The notes beneath the pieces were generated by a model. It was not told where the DNA came from. It saw nothing but the letters and a program-made list of their open reading frames with translations, and did not search any database. DNA of 64,000 nt from Manis javanica (taxonomy: Eukaryota > Chordata > Mammalia > Pholidota > Manidae), in the NCBI RefSeq assembly GCF_040802235.1, contig NC_133156.1, forward strand, positions 183,160,351-183,224,350, given 5' to 3'. Positions 1-12,500 of this stretch are shown here, piece after piece; the first letter of the stretch is position 1; each line of letters begins with the position of its first letter. Position numbers and translations under genes: made by a program.

Positions 1-746
1 ATGACAATATACAATCTGTGACATAAATCTATCAGAAACTAGAAAAACTGTATTGATCCTGCACTTCCAGTTTGCTAAAAGATAAGTGGAAACAAACTCA
101 GTTATAGCTGACACAAGAAAATCCAGACTGAGGCATAACAGGGTTTCCAGAAAGCATGTGAACTAACAAAGATTGGGTCTTTAGATGGGACTGCATTGAA
201 CATGAGGTATAAGAATGCCTTGATAGGTATGTAGTGGAATGGAAAATATAGGAATGAGGGATATCTGGAGCACTGAACCACCAAAAAATTGACACTAACA
301 AAATCTACTGCTATCTGGTAGGGCCCCCAGGTACCAAACCCCAGGGGTTTAAGGGATTTCAGTCTTTAATCAAATCAAAAAGTGACAATGGAGAGAGTAA
401 GGAAGAGCCTCAGGGGTGGATCAGCTTGTTATGTTATACCAAGACAGTCCCAGTTATCCCGAAGAGTACAAAATACAGGAGGTGGGTATGCGGGACAAGA
501 CAATATCTAACCATAAAAACAAGTCTTTAGGTCAGGGTAGGGCTTAATGCTAAGTTCCAGAGTGTTAGACCAAAGCTCTTTAGGTTCTGAAGAAACAGAT
601 TCAGATTACCCAGAAATAGGCTAGACAGCTTGCTCATGCCAAAATTGTCACTCTTCATTGCCTACGGCACCTCTTGGTATCAGACTTTGAGACCTGGTTC
701 CAAATCAAATCTCGCAAATGGATATTATGCACATACCATCCTTTAA
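1..746. other. Unassigned intergenic sequence
   Basis: I see no splice-flanked coding segment, RNA gene or clear repeat boundary here. The open frames are short and look random. Composition is AT-rich and compatible with degenerate transposon sequence, but I could not place it in a family. Confidence 0.4.
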
Positions 747-931
747 AAATACACCTGTTGATGACAAATAGTGATTTTACAGCATCTTACTATGTTGATG
801 GACAGTGACTGTGAACAGGGATGTGGGGGGGACTTGGTGAAGGGGGGAGTCTAGTAAACATAATGTCCTTCATGTAATTGTAGATTAATGATACCAAAAT
901 AAAAAAAATTTTTTTTAAATACACCTGTTGA
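747..931 (+). mobile_element. 5'-truncated L1 3' end with target-site duplication
   Basis: The same 15 bases, AAATACACCTGTTGA, lie at 747-761 and 917-931. Between them is about 155 bp ending in an A/T-rich tail (about 899-916). The inserted segment reads like the 3' untranslated end of the L1 family seen elsewhere in this window: a 'gatggacagtgactgt' core, a G-rich run, then 'attaatgataccaaaat'. This is a standard target-primed insertion of a heavily 5'-truncated L1 in + orientation. Confidence 0.8.
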
Positions 932-1901
932 AAAGGATTAAAGGTGGTGGTGTCAGAGGTGAGACAGAGGCTTCCTCCTAAAACCGCATATAATATGAAA
1001 ATATAATTAACACAACTAATTCTGAAAGAGCAACAGGAAAGAGGACTGCACCAGACTGTATACTCCTGGAAAAAAGAGCAGATCTCACAGAACAGGGTAA
1101 TGTAACAAAGCTGTGGCCTGGTGGGACCCAACCTTCCCCTACCCCAGCTCACCAGCAGGAAGAAGAGAATCAGAAGGAGTGGGGAGGGAGTGGAAGCCTG
1201 GGACTGATGAGTTCCTAACTCTGGCGATCTGCCCTGGAAGCACAAACCTACATTTCATGGTGCTTGCATGATACTCTTGTGATTATGGGGTTGGAAAGGT
1301 AGGACAGGCAGAATTCCTGGAGAGACAGAGATTCCAGCTACTTGTGGAAAGCAGGGATCCATATCCCGATGCTCTTGGACAAAAGAAAGTTGGACAGTCT
1401 GAGAAACATCCTAACAAGGAAGCCCTTAGCAAGAGGGCTGCTAAAGGGGCAAGGGTTGCACAGAGCTTACTGCTCATGAGAAAGGACAGGTAGACAAAAT
1501 TATCTGGGTGCACTCTTCCCAGCAGGTTGGGAGCTTTCAAGATCTTCAGATACTCCACCTCCCTGGCTGCCTACACACCTCAAAGGACCCCCCTCCGTGA
1601 TACGCAGCCTACTGCGCCTTTTTCCTGGCCAGCCCCAGCTGGCTTGCAAACCAGCAAACCCTACCCTGGCATTAGGCCAGCCAGAGGGAAGATCTGTCTA
1701 CAGAAACTGCAAATGCAAAGCATAGAGGCTTATACCTGCATGCTCAGCCCACTGGTTCAGGCAGTGGAGATAGGCATAGTGGCCAGGAAGCACGAAACAG
1801 CTCTTTCCTCCCCCCAGTCACCAATACCACTCCCCTGCGACCCCTGACATTGCTTCAGTGGCTGAGCAGCTCCAGAGAGTAGAGCTTCTGGGCACTAGAA
1901 G

Positions 1902-2710
1902 GTGCCATATACAAATATGAAACACCAAAGGAACCTGGTTCAGAGTAAAACTATTAATACGACTCCTGAGAAAGATTTAAATGACATCAACCTCATGAAT
2001 CTTCCTGAAAGGGACTTCAAAATAAAAATCATTAACATGCTCATGGAGGTATGGAAAGATACTCAAGAACTCAGGAATGAATCCTGGTCAGTGATCCAAT
2101 CGTTGAAGAGCACAATGGAGGGTATTAAAAGCAGATTGGATACAATGGAGGAGATGATAAATGAAATAGAAACTAGAGAAGAGGAATACAAAGAAGTTGA
2201 GGCACAGAGAGAAAAAAGGATCTCTAAGGATGAAAGAATATTGAGAGAACTGTGTGATCAATCCAAATGGAACAATATTCACATTATAGGGGTACCAGAA
2301 GAAGAAGAAGAGAGAAAAATGGATAGAAAGTGTCTTTGAGGAGGTAATTGCTGAAAACTTCCCCACTATGGGGAAGGAGATAGTCTCTCAGGCCATGGAG
2401 GTACACAGATCTCCCAACACAAGGGACAGAAGGAAGACAATATATAGTAATTAAAATGGCAAAGATCAAGGATAGGGACAGACTATTAAAAGCTGCCGGA
2501 GAAAGAAATAAGATTACATACAAAGGAAAGCCCATCAAGCTATCATCAGACTTCTCAACAGAAACCTTACAGGCCAGAAGGGAGTGGCATGATGTATTTA
2601 CTACAAAGAAGCAGAAGGGCCTTGAATCAAGATTACTTTATCCGGCAAGATTATCATTTAAATTTGAAAGAGGGATTAAACAATTTCCAGATAAGCAAAA
2701 GCTGAGATAA
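1902..2710 (+). pseudogene. L1 ORF1 (RNA-binding chaperone), frameshifted
   Basis: ORF1p coats L1 RNA as a coiled-coil trimer. The first open segment, 1902-2339, has a charged coiled-coil (residues about 60-130, rich in E, K, R) and leads into the RNA-recognition region near 'NIHIIGVPEEE'. It then ends at a stop. The C-terminal domain continues in another frame at 2456-2710 ('DRDRLLKAAGERNKITYKGK', then 'QARREWHDVF'), as expected for the L1 C-terminal RNA-binding domain. At least one frameshift lies between about 2325 and 2456, so no full ORF1 protein can be made. No cellular gene is implied. Confidence 0.85.
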
Positions 2711-3050
2711 TTTACCTCCCACAAACCATCTCTACAGTCTATTTTGGAAGGACTGCTATAGATGGAAGTGTTCCTAAGGTTTAATAGCTGTCACCAGAGG
2801 TAATAAAACCACAGTAAAGAAAGTGGAACAGCTAATTACCAAGCAAATGCAGAATTAAATTAACTACCCCCAAAGTCACTAGTCAATCAAGGGATAGACA
2901 AACACTACAGAATATGATACCTAATATGTAAAGAATGGAGGAGGAAGAAAAAGGAGGAGAAAAAAAAAGAACCTTTAGATTGTGTTTATAATAGCATATT
3001 AAGTGAGTTGAGTTAGAGTCTTAGATAGTAAGGAAGTTAACCTTGAACCT

Positions 3051-6000
3051 TTGGTAACCATGAATCTAAAGCCTGCTGTGGCAATAAGTACATACCTATC
3101 TATAATCACCCTGAATGTAAATGGACTGAATGCACCAATCAAAAGACATAGAGTCACTGAATGGATAAAAACACAAGACACATCTATATGCTGCCTACAA
3201 GAGACTCACTTTAAACCCAAAGACATACACAGACTAAAAGGGAAGGGATGGAAAAAGATATTTCATGCAACTAATAGGGAGAAAAAAGCAGGTGTTGCAG
3301 TACTTGTACCAGACAAAATAGACTTCAAAACAACAAAAGTCACAAGAGACAAAGAAGGACATTACATAATGATAAAGGGGTCAATCCAACAAGAAGACAT
3401 AACCATTATAAATATCTATGCACCCAACACAAGAGCACCTACATAAGTGAAACAAATACTAACAGAATTAAAAGGGGAAATAGAATGCAATGCATTCATT
3501 CTAGGAGACTTCAACATTCCACTGACTCTGAAGGACAGATCAACCAGACAGAAAATAAGTAAAGAGACAGAAGCACTGAACAACACATTAGAACAGATGG
3601 ACCTAACAGACATCTACAGAACTCTACACCCAAAAGCAGCAGAATACACATTCTTCTCAAGTGGACATGGAACATTTTCAAGAATAGATCATATACTAGG
3701 CCACAAAAAGCGCCTTGGTAAATTCAAAAAGATTGAAATTGTACCAACCAGTTTCTCAGACCACAAAGGTATGAAACTAGAAATAAATTATGCAAAGAAA
3801 ATGAAAAATCCCCCAAACACATGGAGGCTTCACAACATGCTCCTAAATAACAAATGGATCAATGACCAAATAAAAACAGAGATCAAGCAATATATGGAGA
3901 CAAATGACAAAAATAATTCAACACCACAAAATCTGTGGGATGCAGCCAAGGCCATGCTAAGAGGAAAGTATATTGCAATACAGGCCTACCTCAGGAAAGA
4001 AGAACAATTCCCACATGAGCAGTCTAAACTCACAATTAATGAAACTAGAAAAAGAATCAGAAATGAGGGCCAAAGTCAGTAGAAGGAGGGACATAATAAA
4101 GACTAGAGCATAAATAAATAAAATCGAGAATAAAACAATAGAAATAATCAATGAAAGTAATAGCTGGTTCTTTGAGAAAATAAACAAAATAGATAAATCC
4201 CTAGCCAGACTCATCAAGAAAAAAAGTGTGTCTACACACATAAACAGAATCAGAAATGAGAAAGGAAAAATCACTATGGATACCACAGAAATACAAACAA
4301 TTATTAGAGAATACTATGAAAAATTATATGCTAACAAATTGGATAACCTAGAAGAAATGGACAACTTCCTAGAAAAATACAACCTTCCAAGGCTGATCCA
4401 GAAAGAAACAGAAAATCTGAACAGACAAATTACAAGCAATGAAATTGAACTGGTAATCAAAAACCTGCCTAAGAACAAAACACCTGGACCAGATTACTTC
4501 ACTGATGAATTTTATTAAACATTTAGTGAAGACCTAATACCCATCCTCCTTAAAGTTTTCCAAAGAGTAGAAGAAGAGGGAATACTTCCAAACTCATTCT
4601 ATGAGTCCAGCATCACTCTAATACCAAAACCAGGCAAAGACACCACAAAAAAAGAAAATTACAGCCCAATATCCCTGATGAATATCGGTGCAAAAATACT
4701 CAAAAAAATATTAGCAAACTGAATTCAAACAAAAATACATCAAAACAGTAGGATTTATTCCAGGGATACAAGGATGGTACAACATTTGAAAATCCATCAA
4801 CATCATCCACCACATCAACAAAAAGGACAAAAACCACATGATCATCTCCAGAGATGCTGAAAAAGCATTTGACAAAATTCAACATCCATTCATAATAAAA
4901 ACTCTCAACAAAATGGGTATAGAGGGCAAGTACCTCAACATAATAAAGGCCATATATGACAAACCCATAGCCAAGATCATACTTAACAGTGAGAAGCTGA
5001 AAGCTTTTCCTTTAAGATTGGGAACAAGACAAGGATGCCCAGTTTCCCCACTTCTATTCACCATAGTACTGGAGGTCCTAGCTCCAGCAATCAGACAACA
5101 CAAAGAAATGAAAGGCATCCAGACTGGCAAGGAAGAAGTTAAATCATCCCTGTTTGCAGATGACATGATATTGTACATAAAACACCCTAAATAATCCACT
5201 CCAAAACTACTAGATCTAATATCTGAATTCAGCAAAGTTGCAGGATACAAAATTAATATGCAGGAAGCTGTGGCATTCCTATACACTAACAATGAACTAG
5301 CAGAGAGAGAAATCAGGAAAATAATTCCATTCACAGTTGCATCAAAAAGAATAAAATACCTAGGAATAAACCCAACCAAGGAAGTTAAAGACCTATACTC
5401 TGAAAACTATAAGACACTCATGAGAGAAATGAAAGAAGATACCAATAAATGGAAACACATCCCATGCTAGTGTGTAGGAAGAATTAATACTGTCAAAATG
5501 GCCATCCTGCCTTAAACAATCTACAGATTCAATGCAATTCCTATAAAAATACCAACAGAATTCTTCAACAAACTAGAGAAAATCATTCTAAAATTCATAT
5601 GGAACCACAAAAGACCCCACATAGCCAAAGTAACCCTGAGAAGGAAGAATAAAGTGGGTGGGATTATGCTCGCCAACTTCAAGCTCTACTACAAAGCCAC
5701 AGTAATCAACAATTTGGTACTGGCACAAGAACAGACCCATATACCAATGGAACAGACTAGAGAGCCCTGATATAAACCCAACCATATATGGTCAATTAAT
5801 ACATGATAAAGGAGCCATGGACATACAATGGGGAAATGACAGCCTCTTCACCAGCTGACGTTGGCAAAACTGGACAGCTACATGCAAGAAAATGAAACTG
5901 GTTATTGTTTAACCCCATACACAAAAGTAAACTTGAAATAGATCAAAGACCTGAATGTAAGTCATGAAACCATAAAACTATTAGAAGACAGCATAGGCAA

Positions 6001-6876
6001 AAATCTCCTGAATATAAGCACCAGCAACTTCTTCCTGAACACATCTCCTTGAGCAAGGGAAACAAAAGCCAAAATGAACTCATGGGACTACATCAAACTA
6101 AAAAGTTTCTGTACAGCAAAGGACACTATCAACAGAACAAAAAGGCATCCTACAGTATGGGAGAATATATTTGTAAATGACATATCTGACCAGGGGTTAA
6201 CATCCAAAATATATAAAGAACTTACATGCCTCAACACCCAAAAAGCAAATAACCAGATTAAAAAATGGGCAGAGGATATGAAGAGACAGTTCTCCAAAGA
6301 ATAAATTCAGATGGCCAATATACATGAAAAGATGCTCCACATCACTAATCATCAGGGAAATGCAAATTAAAACCACAATGACATATCACTTCACATCAGT
6401 AAGGATGACCAGCATGGAAAAGACTAAGAACAACAAATGCTGGCGAGGATGCTGAGAAAGGGGAATCCTCCTAACTGCTGATGGGAATGTAAGCTAGTTC
6501 AACCATTGTGGAAAGCAATATGGAGGTTCCTCAACAAACTAAAAATAGAAATATCATTTGATCCGGGAATCCCACTCCTTGGAATTTACCCAAAGAATAC
6601 AACTTCTCAGATTCAAAAAGACATAAGCACCCTATGTTTATTGCAGCACTTTTTACAATAGCCAAGATATGGAAGCAGCCTAAGTGTCCATCAGCAGATG
6701 AATGGATAAAGAAGAGGTGGTACATATACACAATGGAATACTATTCAGCCATAAGAAAGAAACAAATCCTACCATTTGCAACAACATGTATGGAGCTGGA
6801 GGACATTATGCTCAGTGAAATAAGCCAGGTGGAGAAAGACAAGTGCCAAATGATTTCCCTCATTTGTGGAGTATAA
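3051..6876 (+). pseudogene. L1 ORF2 (endonuclease / reverse transcriptase), multiply broken
   Basis: ORF2p nicks target DNA and reverse-transcribes L1 RNA. The endonuclease start is visible at 3051 with 'ITLNVNGLNAPIKRHR' and the catalytic-Glu motif 'CLQETH'. A TAA at 3444-3446 interrupts it, and the same frame resumes at 3447-4082 with 'GDFNIP' and 'SDHKG'. Frameshifts then move the reading frame at about 4085-4228 and again before 4838. The reverse transcriptase palm is at 4838-5194, with '[12 protein letters not shown]' and the catalytic 'FADDMILYI'. C-terminal pieces follow at 5258-5470, 6074-6304 and 6634-6876. The domains are intact in order but the gene is dead. Confidence 0.9.
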
Positions 6877-7224
6877 CAACGAAGCAAAACTGAAGGAACA
6901 AAATAACAGCAGACTCAGAGACTCTAAGAAGGAACTAGTGGTTACCAAAGGGGAGGGGTGTGGGAGGCTGGGTGGGGAGGGAGGGAGAAGGGGATTGAGG
7001 GGTATTATGTTTAGTACACATGGTGTGCAGGATCAGGGGGAAACCAGTGTAGCACAGAGAAGGCAAGTAGTGGATCTGTGGCATCTCACTACACTGTTGC
7101 ACAGTGACTGCATTGGGCTTTGGGTGAGGACTTGATTATATGGGTTAATGTAGTAACCACATTGTTTTTTCATGTGAAACCTTCTTAAGAGTGTATATCA
7201 ATAATACCTTAATAAAAAATATTT

Positions 7225-7530
7225 AAATAAGATAATTTTATATATGCAATTTATAACATACCTTATTACCATTTATAAAATCTGTTTTCTATTTTTGCTG
7301 ATTGTAAAAATGCAATTAATGTTTGTATGTTGATCTTGCAGTCCTTGTGTTATACTAACCTATTAATTCCTATAATTTGTCTATGGATTACATTGTTTTA
7401 TTCAAATAGAAAAAAAAATACACCTTTTATTCATGTTTCCCTTGACACTTATTCTATTCTGGCTTTATATATGCTTTCCCTCATATGGGAGATGCCAGTA
7501 AGCATGTTATTTCTCATTATCTATACACTT
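7225..7530 (-). mobile_element. Degenerate antisense L1 fragment
   Basis: The AT-rich stretch between the big L1 and the retroviral remnant contains a run reading 'ttgatcttgcagtccttgtg' followed by 'ctaacctattaattcctata'. This matches the reverse complement of a region of L1 ORF2 common in old mammalian copies. Ends are not resolvable and no coding role is suggested. Confidence 0.45.
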
Positions 7531-7544
7531 TCTCCATCATAGGT

Positions 7545-7745
7545 ATTCCTAAAATTAAAAACTGATAAGAAGCCTGGATACACAGGTCAAGCCTTCCAGC
7601 ATCTCTGTTCCACTTTTCAAATTCAACACATAACAGGAATTCCTTACAACCCTCAAGGCCAAGATACGGTGGAAAGAGCCCACCTCACACTTAAAAATCA
7701 ATTATTTAAACAGGAGGGGGGAAAATATGGGACCTCCCCCCGCAA
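7545..7745 (+). pseudogene. ERV integrase C-terminal fragment
   Basis: One frame reads through the end of the integrase catalytic core. 'GIPYNPQGQDTVERAH' is the conserved segment carrying the last acidic residue of the DD-E triad, followed by a Lys-rich tail and 'LFKQEGG'. The expected Asn of the preceding 'DNGPGYT'-type motif is replaced, since the copy reads 'TDKKPGYTGQAF'. Only about 65 codons remain and the first two catalytic acids are absent, so it is an inert fragment. Confidence 0.7.
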
Positions 7746-8080
7746 ACCAACTAAACGTTGCTTTATTTACATTTAATTTTCTCTCAGTGGGTGAGCAAGG
7801 CCTCACAGCAGCAGACAGATTTTAAACATCTTGTAACAACAAATTTGCATTAGGCAAATGGAAAGACCCCCTAATGGGTCTTTGGCAAGGACCTGTCCTG
7901 GGACTTATCTGGTGGAGAGGCCATGATCGTGTTTCCCTAAGTCTGTTGCAGGTCCTCGTTGCCTCCTTGAGTGACTGGTCCAGCATCATCATATAGCGGT
8001 CGATTCTCAAGATGAGGATGAGGACCTCCCCAGAATTCTGATGCCTGACATCACAACAAACGTGCAGAGCCCATCCTCTG

Positions 8081-9690
8081 ATGTGGGGGCTGCTCCACAG
8101 GCTGACTCAGGAGAGAAAGGCGATGATCAGACAAGATCTGACTCTGACTCCAGATAAGCTGCTTCTGGCGATGCTCGCCATCATCACCATCCAGGTGGGA
8201 TTAGTACAAGAAGAGACCTACTGGACCTTTTATCTGAATCCCCCAGTGTTACACCCAGTTACCTGGGGTGATGAATCGGTCCCAGTATCTGTTAATGACT
8301 CCCAGGTCCCAGGAGGGCACCCAGGACAAGATGGGCCATGCTGGCAGCACTCAGCACTATTTAATTATTCTGGACAGACGGTGGATCCTCCTTTATGTGG
8401 CATCCACTAACCCATGGATGGATGCTTATTGCTAGGGCATGTAACTAAAACTGCTGCAGGAGGTGCCCAGGTAGCTACCATTTCTGGGCCCTGGGACCTT
8501 GAGAAACACCTATCCATGATCTTTTTTATAGGGCTACCTGCTACCACCATTGTTGTGGCCCCAACTCATCCTCCTTTACCTTACTGAGCAAACACCACCA
8601 ACGTAGAATTGGAAAATTAGTCCATTGGGTAGACTGTGCTCACCTTCTGGCTTCCCAACACAAACTTAGTCATTCCTCGGAATTAGTGTTCGACTAGTCC
8701 CATCGCTTAACTGGACCTGTCTGAGATGGGATGACACCTGGAGGATATATATCACCCATTTTTACCACCTCACGGCATAAGATGCAATGCAAGTTGTGGC
8801 ATATTTAGGCTGCCACAGAATATGTTAACTTTTCCTCCCCCTCCTCGACTGCCTCACATCTTATGCATCCTTATGGGGCACAAACCTGCATACGACCCCT
8901 GTATGTGCTGCTTGTAGGACCTTTTACTGTCTCTTTCCAGGGAAATTGGTATAACATTACCTGAATAAACTGCAATCTAACCACATGTCTACATGGAATA
9001 AAGAGAAGAATGTCCTAGTCCTTTGCCAACCACCATATATTATGTTGCCCTCTAATCTACCTGAACCATGGTATGATGACCCGGGGGCACAAGCCCTTGT
9101 GGAGATGAAGAATGACCCCTTCAGAAGGTGGAGAGCTTTTGCACTCATAATTGCTGGATTAGTGGCTGCTATTTCTATTCTCATCACTGTTGTTACTACA
9201 GCTGTGGCTCTCTCACAATCCATACACACTGTCCAATATGTTAATCAGCTGGCTCATAACACTCTCAAGCTCTAAAAACTCAGGAAGACATTGATATAAA
9301 CATAGAGAGCCAACTTGCCGCCTTGGAAAGTACAGTGACAGCCATAGGTGATGAGGTGGAAACCCTCCAATGGCAGTTACGGCTTCAATGCTGTGCTGCG
9401 TACAGGAGTGTCAGTGTTACCAATGCACCTTGTAATAGTTCACATTGGGAATGGAACAAAATTCTTAGCTATCTCCTAGGAGTATGGCACCATACAAACC
9501 TTAGCCTTGATCTACATAACTTGCATCATGAGATATTAGACATTCAAAAAGCTCGATTAGATATAATAAACCCCCAAGACCTGGCAAAGCAGGTTGTGGA
9601 ACATCTTAAAGTCTTCAATCCTTTCAGTATGCTGAAACATATTCTCTGGTACCTGCTTGCTTTAGTGTTTGCCTATTATTTTATTTAGCC
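8081..9690 (+). pseudogene. Betaretrovirus-like env remnant (surface and transmembrane parts)
   Basis: A first open segment at 8081-8410 holds a hydrophobic leader (residues about 26-46) and the start of the surface subunit. The region 8410-8980 is broken by stops. A second segment, 8985-9275, contains the cleavage-site region ('DPFRRWR') and a long Ala/Ile/Val-rich hydrophobic stretch typical of a fusion peptide. After a frameshift, 9323-9688 holds the helical ectodomain with a 'LQCCAAY' cysteine pair and a C-terminal membrane anchor (about 9630-9688). Retroviral env mediates cell entry, but this copy is cut into at least three frames and is not functional. Confidence 0.7.
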
Positions 9691-10371
9691 TATTATTAGT
9701 TGGTTGGCGAGCCCTCAAGAAAATAATTCATGCAGACTGATTGAACCTACATCATCTACAGCTTCAACTAAAGAAACAGGAAAGAGAGCTCCAGGAGGGA
9801 AGAGAGCTCCCAGCTTTGCCTTGAGATGGAGATTTTTCCAGTCTTTTCACTGCCTTTTCAATTTTCTGGTTCCGTTATCTCTCTCTTTCTTTCTCCAACA
9901 AAGCCCTTTTTAAATCTCCCTGCTGCATACAACAGGGAGGCCATTTTCTATTGTCTACTGTAGTCCAAAAGTCAGGATTCTGCTGGCTGGCGAGGGAACC
10001 CCAGCAGGTGCTGGGCATGAAGGCCATGGGGGCATAAACCACCAAGGAGACAGAGAACTGATGCTTTTAAAGCATGCTGCTTCTCTCTCACTCGCATGCC
10101 TCACATTACCCTTCTTGGTCCCAGAGGATGACTGGTTAGCCAGAGATGGATAAGATTCCTCAAGGGAGGAACAACCTAAGACAAGCACAATCGCAGAAGG
10201 GCCATCAGGAGAGAACTTGGGGGCCAACAGAGGTGGGGCACAGACCCTCACCCCCTCAACCTTGCAGAGGCCTGAACCTTCACCATCTCCTCCTCCCACA
10301 GCTGTTTTGCTGCCCACACTCAACTCAGATCAAAATCCAGGCTATGGACCCTCATTGAACTGAAAACTATT

Positions 10372-10620
10372 TTTTTTTTAGTATTATTAGTGTACAATTA
10401 GATGAGCAATGTTATGGTTACTAGACTCCCCCCATTATCAAGTCCCCACCACATAACCCATTACAGTCACTGTCCATCAGTGTAGTTAAGATGCCACAGT
10501 CACTATTCATCTTGTTGTGCTACACTGTCTTCCCTGTGACACCCCCCCCACAAATACCACATGATTCAACAGGCTAACAATGCATGGCATTCCCTCTCCC
10601 AGTGTGGTGATAAAATGTTC
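10372..10620 (-). mobile_element. Antisense L1 3'-end fragment
   Basis: A T-rich head (10372-10380) is followed by 'cagtcactgtccatcagtgt' and 'gctacactgtcttccctgtg'. These are reverse complements of the L1 3' untranslated region at 6900-7200 in this window. It is a 5'-truncated copy inserted in minus orientation. Confidence 0.75.
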
Positions 10621-10754
10621 TTTAAAAAGTCTGTATTTTTGTATTTGAATGTAAAAGAAGAATAGAAAAATATTTGACTTGCTCTTACTGATTGACTAAT
10701 CCTAGCTCTGGTGAACTGGAATTTACTATAATATTTTATTTTTGTTTTATGCTT

Positions 10755-10960
10755 AATCTATCTACATCGATCTATCTATCATCTATATCTATCTATCAAC
10801 TATCTATCCATCTATATCTATTATCTGTCTACCTCCCTACCTCCCTACCTTCCTTCCTCTCCTTCTTTCATTCAATTTTTTCATTCTCTTTCTTCCTTCC
10901 TACTTTTTCTTTCCTTCTCTTTTCTCTATTTCTCTTTATTCTTATTTTTCCCAAGATTTC
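10755..10960. repeat. TCTA tetranucleotide microsatellite plus C/T-rich tract
   Basis: Imperfect (TCTA)n runs from about 10755 to 10825 and grades into (CTAC)n, then a long C/T-rich stretch with TTCC and TTTC units to about 10960. The long open frame across it (10692-10991) is a by-product of the repeat. Confidence 0.85.
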
Positions 10961-11259
10961 TCATGCTTTTGTGATTCTTCTTTCACACTGAGCAGCCTCT
11001 TGTTTTAGGTAATTTCAAGTCCCACCTTCTCAAGCAGAAGCAGCATTTGAAGCTTTCCTTGCAGAAAAGTGCAAGTGAGCGATCCAAGCCCCAGCAATCA
11101 GAGTCAACCAGAGAGACCTATGATTATTGAGGGTCCAGACAGGGATAGTATTGCTGTTCCTAGAAGGATCTCAGTGTTTCTCAGAGCATGCTTCCTATCA
11201 GCATAGGCCCCAAAGACTGCCTTTCTGCTCTTCTGAGATTCCATAAACTATATAATATC

Positions 11260-12500
11260 TTTTCTTAAACAATTTTTTATTTTATAATAGCTTTAGCTTC
11301 ACAGAAAAATCGTGAAGATATACCAAGAGCTTCCAAATACTCCCACCCATTTCCCCTGTTATTAACATCTTACATTAATATGGTACATTCGTCCTAATTA
11401 ATGAACCAATATCAATATATTATTAATAGCTAAAGCGCATACTTTATTCAGATATCCTTCATTTCCCATAATGTCCTTTTTCCATCCTAGGGTTTCCTTT
11501 AAGATCCTACATCACGTTTAGTCACCATGTTTCTTAGGCTCCTCTTGGCTGTGACAGTTTCTCAGATGTTTCTTGTTTTTGAGGAACTTGACAATTTTGA
11601 GGAGCTGTGGTCAGGTATTTTGTAGAATGTCCCTCTATTTGGGCTTGACTGATGCTTTTCATCAGACTGGTGTAATGTGTTTTGGGAGGAAGACTTCAGA
11701 GGTAAACTGCTACTTTCATGATGAGTACATGCTGTCAATACGACACAGAACTCTTGTCGTTGACTCTGATCTCCAGGCTGATGTCATGTTTGTTAGGGCC
11801 CATTCACTGTGAAGTTCCTCTTTTCCCCCCACTCCCCATGTTGTGCTCTTTGGAAGGAAGTCTCTGTCTTAGTCCATTTGGGCTTTTATGACAAAATACC
11901 ACACATTGAGTAGTTTATAAAGCACAGAGATTTATTTCTTGTAGTCCTGGAAGCTGGAAGCCTGAGATCAGGGTGCTAACGTGGTTGAGTGTGGGATCTC
12001 TTCCAGCTCACAGACTTTTGGTTGTGTCTTCACATGGCGGAAGAGGCAAGCAAGTTTTCTAGGGCCTCTTTTATTAGGGCGCTAATACCATTCCTGAAAA
12101 CTGTACCCTCAAGACCTTATAACTTCCTAAAGCCTCCCACCCCAATATTATCAGGTAAGGAATTTCAACATATGAATTTTGGGGGCTTATAAACATACAG
12201 ACCATAGCAGTCACTGTGTGCAGCCCCCACTTAATGGGGAGTTTTGTTCTACTTTTTTGAGGATGGAATATCTACATAAATTATTTGCAATTTTTATAAA
12301 TGGGAGATGTATTATTTATTTACTTATTCAAAATTTATTTATATTAGTATGGATCCATGGATTTTATACTATAAAAAAGCAGGATTGGATTTTATTGCTC
12401 AAAGTGTCCCAGTTTTGGCCGTCAGGAGCTCTTTCAGTTGGCTCCTAAGTCCTTTTGACATACCTTCATCATTTTTTTAAAACATTTCCTACCTTTTTTT
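11260..12500 (-). mobile_element. Old L1 (L1ME-like) 3' region, antisense, split by an MLT1 LTR
   Basis: The left part (11260-11864) reads as the reverse complement of an old L1M 3' region, including 'tattttgtagaatgtccctc'. The right part (12210 to about 12500) resumes with 'ggagctctttcagttggctc' and 'tttgacatacc'. The MLT1 LTR between them inserted later. No coding capacity. Confidence 0.7.
11865..12209 (-). mobile_element. Solo MLT1-type LTR (ERVL-MaLR), antisense
   Basis: It begins 'tgtcttagtccatttgggct' and ends 'ccatagca', the reverse-complement ends of an MLT1 LTR. Internal landmarks are 'tcacatggcggaag', 'tttattagggcgctaatacc' and 'caacatatgaattttggggg'. Flanking pentamers are GTCTC (11860-11864) and GTCAC (12210-12214), a target-site duplication with one mismatch. 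It sits inside the older L1. Confidence 0.8.

Larger units (their letters stand above)
935..7212 (+). mobile_element. Near full-length, inactivated L1 (LINE-1)
   Basis: An element of about 6.3 kb in standard L1 order: 5' untranslated region (about 935-1900), ORF1 (1902-2710), an inter-ORF spacer, ORF2 (3051 to about 6875), a 3' untranslated region with a G-rich polypurine stretch (about 6945-7000), and an A-rich end with AATAAA-like signals (about 7198-7212). Both ORFs carry several frameshifts or stops, so it cannot move by itself. I could not find a convincing target-site duplication, so both ends are approximate. The 3' end belongs to the same family as the truncated copies at 747, 10372, 26559 and 56150. 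Confidence 0.9.
7540..10370 (+). mobile_element. Truncated class II (betaretrovirus-like) ERV: integrase tail, env, 3' end
   Basis: The viral sequence starts abruptly inside integrase (about 7545), runs through env (about 8050-9690) and ends in a non-coding tail that may include the 3' LTR (to about 10370). No gag, protease, reverse transcriptase or 5' LTR is present upstream, where the older L1 material begins. The family call rests on the integrase C-terminal pattern and on the env organisation, both of betaretroviral type. Many stops and frameshifts show it is an old, non-functional copy. The right end is approximate because no 5' LTR is available for comparison. Confidence 0.65.

Noticed and set aside
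10692-10991. 99-codon open frame rich in Ser, Leu and Phe
   Set aside because: A direct translation of the TCTA and C/T microsatellite.
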